DNA of 6,741 nt, taken from the NCBI GenBank assembly GCA_946410535.1, contig CAMKAR010000114.1, positions 1-6,741 of the forward strand. The letters are read 5' to 3'. The first letter of the stretch is position 1; the number at the start of each line of letters is the position of its first letter. The notes beneath the pieces were generated by a model, which ran no database searches, was not told where the DNA came from, and was given only the letters and a program-made list of their open reading frames with translations. This stretch comes from an uncultured Bacteroidales bacterium. Lineage in GTDB: Bacteria > Bacteroidota > Bacteroidia > Bacteroidales > F082. Position numbers and translations under genes: made by a program. Of this stretch, positions 1-5,621 are shown in pieces.

Positions 1-651
1 CCAATAGGCTTCAGGCTTGAAGTTGACAATTTCGTGGTAGCGATTGACAATCAGCGCCAATGTGGGCGTTTGTACGCGACCAATGCTGAGCACCTGTCGG
101 TTTTGGCCATATTTCAAGGTGTAGAGTCGCGTGGCGTTCATGCCGAGGAGCCAGTCGCCAATGGCACGGGAAAGGCCTGCTTCGTAAAGCGACTGATAAT
201 CAGATTGGTCTTTCAGGTTCTTGAAGCCTTCGCGGATAGACTCCTCTGTCAGGGAGGAAATCCACAATCGTTTCACAGGGCATTTCACGGCAGCCTTCTG
301 CATCACCCAACGCTGGATGAGTTCGCCCTCCTGTCCGGCATCGCCACAGTTCACGATTTCATCCGCTTTTTGAAATAAGGATTCTATGGTTTTAAACTGT
401 TTCTCATAAGTCGGGTTGTTGGGAATCAGCTTGATGCCGAAACGCGGCGGGATCATCGGCAGGCGGCTCAAGGCCCAGGCTTTCCACTGGTCGGTGTAAT
501 CTTGGGGTTCCTTCAGGGTGCAAAGATGGCCGAAAGTCCATGTCACCTGATAGCCGTTGCCTTCCATGTAACCTTCATGGGAGGTGTTGGCGCCAAGTAC
601 CTTGGCGATGTCGCGGGCGACGCTGGGTTTTTCGGCTATGCAGACGATCAT
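1..651 (-). CDS. topB: DNA topoisomerase III, N-terminal part (runs off the left edge)
   Basis: Type IA topoisomerases cut one DNA strand through a tyrosine link, pass another strand and reseal; TopB mainly decatenates and resolves recombination or replication intermediates. The frame is open from the ATG at 651 to base 1, giving 217 residues, about a third of a usual TopB. The start MIVCIAEKPSVA is the Toprim beginning, with E7-K8 in the usual catalytic place. The second Toprim motif is D104-A-G-Q-E108-G-E110, where G106 replaces the second Asp of the textbook DxD. S189-I-G-R-V-Q-T-P-T-L198 is a strong type IA signature. The catalytic-tyrosine motif (YPR(T/S)D) should lie beyond the edge and is not seen. 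No Shine-Dalgarno precedes the ATG, as usual in Bacteroidota. The gene is 165 bp downstream of an antiporter on the same strand. No conjugation gene is visible that would mark it as a plasmid or ICE copy. Family assignment is near certain. Confidence 0.96.
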   Translation of the reverse strand, partial: MIVCIAEKPSVARDIAKVLGANTSHEGYMEGNGYQVTWTFGHLCTLKEPQDYTDQWKAWALSRLPMIPPRFGIKLIPNNPTYEKQFKTIESLFQKADEIVNCGDAGQEGELIQRWVMQKAAVKCPVKRLWISSLTEESIREGFKNLKDQSDYQSLYEAGLSRAIGDWLLGMNATRLYTLKYGQNRQVLSIGRVQTPTLALIVNRYHEIVNFKPEAYW

Positions 652-684
652 TTCAGTTGGCAGTTAGCAGTTGTTCAGTTGTAG

Positions 685-705
685 GGCTGTCACAGTGTGG
701 CAGCC
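685..705. repeat. Strong hairpin upstream of topB
   Basis: The arms GGCTGTCAC (685-693) and GTGGCAGCC (697-705) pair over nine positions, with one T/G wobble, around a 3-nt loop. The structure lies 33 bp upstream of the topB start. On neither strand is it followed by a T-run, so it is not a classic intrinsic terminator. It could be a leader structure for topB, part of a dispersed palindromic element, or a factor-assisted 3' end for the antiporter transcript. Confidence 0.5.
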
Positions 706-713
706 ACAGTATT

Positions 714-732
714 CGGGGATTGAAATCGCCCG
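714..732. repeat. Second palindrome in the antiporter-topB spacer
   Basis: CGGG (714-717) and GAT (718-720) pair with ATC (725-727) and CCCG (729-732) around a TGAA loop, with one bulged G at 728. It sits 8 bp from the previous hairpin and has no T-run after it. It is probably part of the same palindrome-rich repeat block. Confidence 0.4.
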
Positions 733-745
733 ATGAATTATTTTC

Positions 746-758
746 GCCCTTTCAGGGC
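746..758. repeat. Small GCCCT/AGGGC hairpin, possible weak terminator
   Basis: GCCCT (746-750) pairs with AGGGC (754-758) around TTC. Read on the minus strand, as the genes are transcribed, the stem is followed by GAAAATAATT, not a U-run. Terminator activity for the upstream antiporter is therefore possible but weakly supported. The stem is short and may be only a component of a dispersed repeat. Confidence 0.35.
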
Positions 759-764
759 CTTTAT

Positions 765-798
765 GCCGCTTCGCGTCACTGCGAGGCACGAAGCAGTC
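765..798. repeat. 34-bp dispersed intergenic repeat, copy 1
   Basis: This begins GCCGCTTCGCGTCA and ends ACGAAGCAGTC. It matches the element at 3136-3169 at 31 of 34 positions in the same orientation. CTTCGC and GCGAGG can fold around a 6-nt loop, and GCTTCG can alternatively pair with the distal CGAAGC. Elements containing the words GTCATTGCGAGG and CGAAGCAATC are, from general knowledge, scattered between genes in many bacteria. It is non-coding and its function is unknown. Confidence 0.7.
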
Positions 799-801
799 TA
801 T

Positions 802-822
802 ATTATCAATTATCAATTAATT
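802..822. repeat. ATTATCA heptamer repeat overlapping an antiporter stop codon
   Basis: Two exact ATTATCA units (802-808, 809-815) are followed by a degenerate third, ATTAATT (816-822). The TAA stop of the 755-aa antiporter (817-819 on the minus strand) and its last Asn codon fall inside the third unit. This AT-rich repeat type is common between Bacteroidales genes. No function is apparent. Confidence 0.6.
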
Positions 823-3084
823 GTGCATATTCATCAAAACCTCAGCCCTCTCCTTCTGCGCCACGAACCACACCAAATCAGCGGGTTGGAAGGTGATACG
901 TGCCGAAGGGTTCAAGATGAACTGTCCGTCGCGCTCGATGGCGATGACCATGGCCTCGTATACGTCGGCCAAGCCTGAATCCATCAAGGCGACGCCGATA
1001 AACGGGCTGTTTGGCTCCACCTCCACCTTATAAAGGTCGACCTCGCTCTCCTCGTGCTCTTGGATAAGTTGCTCGTCGAATACCTCAATGCGTGGCAACA
1101 ACAGCCGCAAATGGTCTTCGTGACCCACAAAAGTGATTCTATCGAACGGAAACAGCTGGAAATCAGACTTGGGCAGCTCGAAGTTTTGCTTACCACGCTC
1201 CACGCTCACCACACTCACATTAAAATTGTCGCGGAAATCAGTGTCCTTAATCAACCGTCCAGAATATTGACTATCAGGGCTTAACGTCATCTTCTGCAAA
1301 TGGCAGTTCTCCTGCAATATTTCAGGGATGGTGAACACCTGCACCGACTGACGCTTGTTGAGGTTATCAAGGAAACGCTCTTCGATACGTTTATAGAACT
1401 TCATTGCCGGGCTCAAAATCTTGAGCATCAGCGTATAAGCCAATGCAAAAGCGATATTGATCAGATGATACCATGGCGAGCCGACATGCAACTTCGACCA
1501 GAAAAGCCCGTTGAGGAAATGCTGGAGGATACTATAGGCAACGACCGCCACCATGACGAATCGCATGATGAAAATCAACAGGATGACCGTTTTGTTGAAA
1601 TGGTTGGCATCCATCAACTTACGCGTCGTCTTGACCAAGGTATGCTTGAAACCCATCGCCCACAGGAACGGTGCCACAAGAATCAAAGTAAAGGCAGTCG
1701 AAATGGCTGCGTTCCAGGGACTTGGCACATATTTCATCACAAACGAACTGAGGAAGAAGCCAATGAGTGTGACAGCGATGATGATGGCGATGTAAACCAC
1801 GATGTTCTTGAACTGGCGGCTGATGAAACTCGCCATGTTGACCTTCTTGCCACTCTTCACCTTGATGCCCGTATCCTTGTTTTCCAAACGGTTGAGCCAG
1901 CGTTGGGGGAAATGTTTCGTCACCCAGTTGTAGCTCGGCACGGCAGCCTTGATGGCATATGGCGTGATAAAAGTGGTGATGATGGACACCGAAACGATGA
2001 TGGGATACAGGAAATCGTCGATAACGCCGAAATTCATGCCCAAAGTGGCGATGATGAACGAGAACTCACCGATTTGGCTGAAGCAAAAACCGCCTTGCAT
2101 GGCCTGTTTCAAACCCAAGCCTGCAATGAGTCGACCAACGACATTGCTCAAAGGCTTGAAAATGAGCAACACAAGCGTGACTATCAAAATCTGCCACCAA
2201 TAGTTGACCAAAATCTGCGGATCGACCATCATGCCAACCGAAACGAAAAACACCGCGCCAAACAGGTTTTTGATGGGCGTGGTGACTTTATGAATCGCCT
2301 CAGCCTCAAGCGTTTCGGCAAGGATGCTGCCCATGATGAACGCGCCGAGGGCCGACGAGAAGCCCGCTAAATTGGCCAACACCACCATCAGGAAACACAA
2401 GCCCACCGCAAACACCGTCAGTGTTTCTTCACTCATGAACTTGCGCGACCAACGCAAGATGGTTGGCACCAAGAAAATGCCGCCCACAAACCACACTAAC
2501 AAGAAGAACACGAGTTTCAACATACTGGAAACCAACTGCATCCCGTCGAAGGTCTTGCTCACTGCCAAAGTGGAGAGGATGACCATCAGCAGGACGGCTT
2601 CGAGGTCTTCGACCACCAACTCGCCAATGACGTTGCCGCTGAACTTCTCGCGATGCAACTTCATGTCGTCGAAGGCTTTGGCGATAATCGTCGTCGACGA
2701 AATCGAAAGCATGGCCCCAAGGAAGATGCTGTCCATCTGGCTCCAGCCCAAGGCCTTGCCTAACAAGAAACCCACCACGCACATCGTCACCAACTCGGTC
2801 AAGGCGGTGATGCCTACCGTCCCTCCTACTTTCTTCAACTTCTTGAAACTGAACTCCAAGCCGATGCCAAACAACATGAAAACCATGCCGATTTCGCTCC
2901 AAGTCTCCACACTCGTGTGGTCCTGAATCACAGGAAACCACTCGAAATTAGGCCCTATGATGAAGCCGGCGATGATGTAGCCCAAAACGACAGGCTGTTT
3001 CAACCATTTGAAAATCACCGTGGTGAGACCAGCCGTGACCAAGATCAGGGCGAGGTCGGAGAATAATGCGGGTAGTGATTCCAT
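817..3084 (-). CDS. CPA2-family cation:proton antiporter with two RCK_C domains (paralogue B)
   Basis: This is an inner-membrane antiporter exchanging K+ or Na+ for H+, likely for pH or cation homeostasis; the ion cannot be read from sequence. Residues 1-380 form the exchanger, with a CPA2-like entry (LGYIIAGFIIGP), the broken-helix motif SSTTIIAKAFDD (129-140), the ion-site pair E159-D160, GFSSALGAFIMGSILAE and QIGEFSF (337-343). A charged linker (about 385-425) leads to about four helices (427-448, 458-478, 498-521, 538-559). Two RCK_C domains follow, about 597-665 and 683-752. No GxGxxG Rossmann RCK_N domain is present, so a KefB/C-style nucleotide-binding gate is missing. The start aligns exactly with that of the upstream paralogue. 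Oddly, E155 and E162 flank the ion site where the paralogue has Val and Ala. The gene starts 105 bp after its paralogue with no clear promoter, so co-transcription is likely. Confidence 0.93.
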   Translation of the reverse strand: MESLPALFSDLALILVTAGLTTVIFKWLKQPVVLGYIIAGFIIGPNFEWFPVIQDHTSVETWSEIGMVFMLFGIGLEFSFKKLKKVGGTVGITALTELVTMCVVGFLLGKALGWSQMDSIFLGAMLSISSTTIIAKAFDDMKLHREKFSGNVIGELVVEDLEAVLLMVILSTLAVSKTFDGMQLVSSMLKLVFFLLVWFVGGIFLVPTILRWSRKFMSEETLTVFAVGLCFLMVVLANLAGFSSALGAFIMGSILAETLEAEAIHKVTTPIKNLFGAVFFVSVGMMVDPQILVNYWWQILIVTLVLLIFKPLSNVVGRLIAGLGLKQAMQGGFCFSQIGEFSFIIATLGMNFGVIDDFLYPIIVSVSIITTFITPYAIKAAVPSYNWVTKHFPQRWLNRLENKDTGIKVKSGKKVNMASFISRQFKNIVVYIAIIIAVTLIGFFLSSFVMKYVPSPWNAAISTAFTLILVAPFLWAMGFKHTLVKTTRKLMDANHFNKTVILLIFIMRFVMVAVVAYSILQHFLNGLFWSKLHVGSPWYHLINIAFALAYTLMLKILSPAMKFYKRIEERFLDNLNKRQSVQVFTIPEILQENCHLQKMTLSPDSQYSGRLIKDTDFRDNFNVSVVSVERGKQNFELPKSDFQLFPFDRITFVGHEDHLRLLLPRIEVFDEQLIQEHEESEVDLYKVEVEPNSPFIGVALMDSGLADVYEAMVIAIERDGQFILNPSARITFQPADLVWFVAQKERAEVLMNMHN

Positions 3085-3095
3085 ATTAGTTTAGA

Positions 3096-3136
3096 GTTTG
3101 TAGTTGTTCAGTTTGTAGTTGTTCAGTTTGCAGTTG
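3096..3136. repeat. 15-bp tandem repeat between the two antiporter genes
   Basis: GTTTGTAGTTGTTCA occurs twice exactly (3096-3110, 3111-3125), followed by a partial third unit, GTTTGCAGTTG (3126-3136), with one change. The core AGTTGTTCAGTT also occurs at 669-680, just before topB. The array occupies the leader immediately upstream of the 755-aa antiporter start. Copy-number change by replication slippage is possible, but nothing shows a regulatory role. Confidence 0.75.
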
Positions 3137-3169
3137 CCGCTTCGCGTCATTGCGAGGAACGAAGCAATC
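3136..3169. repeat. 34-bp dispersed intergenic repeat, copy 2
   Basis: This begins GCCGCTTCGCGTCA and ends ACGAAGCAATC, 31/34 identical to 765-798 and in the same orientation. It is closer than copy 1 to the common GTCATTGCGAGG...CGAAGCAATC form of this element. It can fold through CTTCGC/GCGAGG. It directly follows the 15-bp tandem array. Non-coding. Confidence 0.7.
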
Positions 3170-3180
3170 CAGGGGATAAA

Positions 3181-3203
3181 GTTTAGAGTTTAGGGTTTAG
3201 GGG
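3181..3203. repeat. GTTTAG(A/G) heptamer repeat overlapping an antiporter stop codon
   Basis: Three units, GTTTAGA, GTTTAGG and GTTTAGG (3181-3201), are followed by GG. The TAA stop of the 767-aa antiporter (3190-3192 on the minus strand) and its last codons (Pro-Lys-Pro) lie in this array. The end of the protein's tail therefore appears to be read from repeat DNA. Confidence 0.65.
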
Positions 3204-5493
3204 CTTGTGTTTGTGGTTCCAAGTTGAGAGTGAGGCTATCGAGGATGGCTTTGGCATGGGCTGCGGAGGCCACAAACCAAACCGTGTCACCGTCATTGAA
3301 AACCGTGTCGGGCTGTGGGTTCAGGATGTATTCGTCGCCGCGCCCGATGGCAATCACCATGGCGTTGAACACATGGCGGAAGTCGCTCCCGCGAAGGCTC
3401 GTGCCGAGGTAGCGGTTGCCTTTCTTCACCTCCATCCTATAAATGTCGACATCGCTCTCCGGACGTTCCTTGATGAGCACGTCGTCTTCCACCTCGACCA
3501 AAGGCTTCAGCTTGCCGATTTGCTCCTCCGTGCCGAGAAACGTGATTTCGTCGGCGGGAAAGAGAACCAAGTCCTTGGTAGGCAAGTCGATGACCTCGTC
3601 GGCACGGTCGACACCCACCACAGTGACATTGTAGGTCTTGCGGAAATCGCAGTCGCGGATGCGCCGACCGGCATAATGGCTCTTGGGGCTCAGCGTAATC
3701 TTTTCGAGCATGAAGTTCTCTTGCAGCACATCAGGCAGCACAAACGACTTCAAGCTGTCGCGTTTGTTCATGTTTTCCAAGAAGTTACCCTCAATGCGCT
3801 CATACCAATGCATGACGGGCGAAATCACGCGGAGCACCACGACATAAACAACTGCCAAGACCAAATTAACCCAATGATAATCAATTATTTTGAATCCAAT
3901 ACTTTGCCAAAAGCCAGCGCCTAAATAGTGATTGACGATGGCAAATGCGATGCCAAAAACGATGATCACCCGGAAAGCAAATATCAAGTGGATGGAGCCG
4001 TTGTTGAACTTGCTGGATTCCATCAACTTCGACGTGACATGCAACATGTCGTGCTTGAAAGCCACGGCCCAAAGGAAAGGTGAAATGATGACCAAAGTGA
4101 CAAGCAAGGCAACAAAACCGCCGAAAGGTTGCCGCACATAATTGAGAATAAAAGTGCAAAGCGAAAAGCAAATCAGCATCACGGCAATGACAATGGAAGC
4201 ATAAAGCACCAAGTTCTTAACCTGGCTCAAAATGTACGACTTCATCGTCACCTCCTCGCCATTCTTCGCCCTGACGACCTTTTTCTCGCTTTGGAGGCCC
4301 AAGCGCCACCTTTCGGGAGCCTTGCGTGAAATCCATTGGTACAAGGGCTCGCCGCCTTTGATCAGATAAGGCGTGAGGAAGGTGGTGATGATGGAAACCG
4401 AGACGATGATGGGATACAAGAAAGTGTCGATGACACCGAAACTCATGCCCACGGTCGCGATGATGAACGAAAACTCGCCAATCTGCCCGAAGCACATGCC
4501 CGCTCGAACTGCGTTGTGGAGGTTGTCGCCCGAAAGCAACATACCCACTCCCGAACTCAGCGACTTCAACACAACAACAACCACGGTGATGACCAAAATC
4601 TGCCACCAATATTGCACCAGGATGGCCGGATTGACCATCATACCGACAGAAACGAAGAACACGGCACCAAACAGGTTCTTGATGGGTGTAGTGAGCTTGT
4701 GGATCATCTCAGCCTCAAGCGTTTCGGCCAAGATGCTGCCCATGATGAAAGCGCCCAAGGCCGACGAGAAGCCCGCCTTGTTGGCCAACCAAACCATGAA
4801 GAAACACAAGCCGACCGCAAACACCGTCAGCGTTTCCTCCGTCATGAACTTGCGTGCCCATTTCAGGATGGTCGGGATGAGGAACACACCACCAACGTAC
4901 CAAACCAAAAGGAAGAACACGAGTTTTATGACGCTCATCATCAACTCCCTGCCATCCAAGGCCGTACTCACCGCCAAGGTGGAAAGGATAACCATCATGA
5001 GGATGGCAGCCAAGTCCTCGACCACCAATACGCCAATCACGCTGCCGGTCCACTTTTCCCCTTTGATCTTCAAGTCGTCGAAGGCCTTGGCGATAATGGT
5101 CGTCGACGACATGGATAGCATGGCACCGAGGAAGATGCTGTCCATCTGGCTCCAGCCCATCACCTTGCCGAGCAAGAATCCGATGACACACATCGAGACC
5201 AACTCGGTCAAGGCGGTAATGCCCACGGTGCCAGCCTGTTTCTTCAGTTTCTTGAAGCTGAACTCGAGGCCGATGGCAAAGAGAAGGAACACCATGCCAA
5301 TCTCGCTCCATGTCTCCACGCTGTGGTGGTCGTTGATGACGGGGAACCAAGGGAAATAAGGCCCAATGAGCAGGCCAGCAATGATATAGCCCAACACGAG
5401 GGGCTGTTTCAACCATTTGAAAAGAACGGTGGTGACACCTGCCGTGACGAGGATCAGGGCAAGGTCGGAAAACAATGCAGGTAGTTCAGACAT
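3190..5493 (-). CDS. CPA2-family cation:proton antiporter with two RCK_C domains (paralogue A)
   Basis: This is the first of two tandem antiporters, a predicted inner-membrane K+/H+ or Na+/H+ exchanger. Domains in order: exchanger (1-380) with SSTTIIAKAFDD (129-140), ion-site pair E159-D160 in VLVVEDLAAIL, GFSSALGAFIMGSILAE and GQIGEFSF; charged linker (about 385-425); about four helices (425-450, 458-478, 500-522, 538-559); conserved juxtamembrane RIEGNFLENMNKR (566-578); RCK_C 1 (about 597-665) and RCK_C 2 (about 683-752). No Rossmann RCK_N is present. The last 12 or so residues, ending QTQAPKP, have no counterpart in the paralogue and end in repeat DNA. It aligns with the 755-aa paralogue without gaps. 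The ATG at 5493 is 25 bp from a good -7 promoter box, so this is probably the lead gene of the transcript. The E-D pair resembles the YbaL-type branch more than the Q-D pair of KefC, from memory of those families. Confidence 0.94.
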   Translation of the reverse strand: MSELPALFSDLALILVTAGVTTVLFKWLKQPLVLGYIIAGLLIGPYFPWFPVINDHHSVETWSEIGMVFLLFAIGLEFSFKKLKKQAGTVGITALTELVSMCVIGFLLGKVMGWSQMDSIFLGAMLSMSSTTIIAKAFDDLKIKGEKWTGSVIGVLVVEDLAAILMMVILSTLAVSTALDGRELMMSVIKLVFFLLVWYVGGVFLIPTILKWARKFMTEETLTVFAVGLCFFMVWLANKAGFSSALGAFIMGSILAETLEAEMIHKLTTPIKNLFGAVFFVSVGMMVNPAILVQYWWQILVITVVVVVLKSLSSGVGMLLSGDNLHNAVRAGMCFGQIGEFSFIIATVGMSFGVIDTFLYPIIVSVSIITTFLTPYLIKGGEPLYQWISRKAPERWRLGLQSEKKVVRAKNGEEVTMKSYILSQVKNLVLYASIVIAVMLICFSLCTFILNYVRQPFGGFVALLVTLVIISPFLWAVAFKHDMLHVTSKLMESSKFNNGSIHLIFAFRVIIVFGIAFAIVNHYLGAGFWQSIGFKIIDYHWVNLVLAVVYVVVLRVISPVMHWYERIEGNFLENMNKRDSLKSFVLPDVLQENFMLEKITLSPKSHYAGRRIRDCDFRKTYNVTVVGVDRADEVIDLPTKDLVLFPADEITFLGTEEQIGKLKPLVEVEDDVLIKERPESDVDIYRMEVKKGNRYLGTSLRGSDFRHVFNAMVIAIGRGDEYILNPQPDTVFNDGDTVWFVASAAHAKAILDSLTLNLEPQTQAPKP

Positions 5494-5517
5494 AATGCGG
5501 ATTTGATTTTATGGGCG

Positions 5518-5525
5518 CAAAAATA
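5518..5525 (-). promoter_or_regulatory. Bacteroidota-type -7 promoter box for the antiporter genes
   Basis: The minus strand reads TATTTTTG, an exact match to the TAnnTTTG -7 consensus of the Bacteroidota primary sigma factor. A TTTG -33 element is not found 19-21 bp upstream; the DNA there is GGGTTTAAATTGAG followed by a T7 run. The predicted start would lie near 5511, leaving a leader of about 18 nt before the ATG at 5493. The leader has no Shine-Dalgarno and is A-rich in part. Confidence 0.55.
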
Positions 5526-5572
5526 CAAAAAAACTCAATTTAAACCCTATCGAATTTCATCAATTGCCACTC

Positions 5573-5592
5573 GCCAACTTTCAAATGTTGGC
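5573..5592. terminator. Possible stem-loop terminator after the T9SS-protein gene
   Basis: GCCAAC (5573-5578) pairs with GTTGGC (5587-5592) around an 8-nt loop, 30 bp past the stop codon of the upstream gene in transcription direction. No T-run follows on the minus strand, so it is not a canonical intrinsic terminator. Its position between a gene end and a new promoter is the main support. Confidence 0.3.
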
Positions 5593-5621
5593 CAAGAAAG
5601 CCCAAAAACCCAAACCTTACA

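Noticed and set aside
714..732. Possible CRISPR repeat fragment (GATTGAAAT resembles a common repeat end)
   Set aside because: There is a single occurrence, with no regularly spaced copies or spacers and no cas gene nearby.
34..896. Short plus-strand open frames over topB and the spacer
   Set aside because: They are antisense to topB, whose minus-strand frame carries clear Toprim and SxGRxQTPTL motifs, or they run through palindromic repeats. None has a recognisable product.
1300..2370. 356-codon plus-strand open frame antisense to the 755-aa antiporter
   Set aside because: It lies wholly opposite a convincing membrane-protein gene. Its product is rich in His, Asp, Glu and Arg with no domain, as expected when hydrophobic codons are read in reverse. 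A similar mirror frame opposite the sister gene reflects paralogy, not coding.
4373..5359. 328-codon plus-strand open frame antisense to the 767-aa antiporter
   Set aside because: The product is Met-, Thr- and Lys-rich low-complexity sequence, a reverse reading of the conserved exchanger half. A related frame at 2324-2926 mirrors the other paralogue for the same reason.
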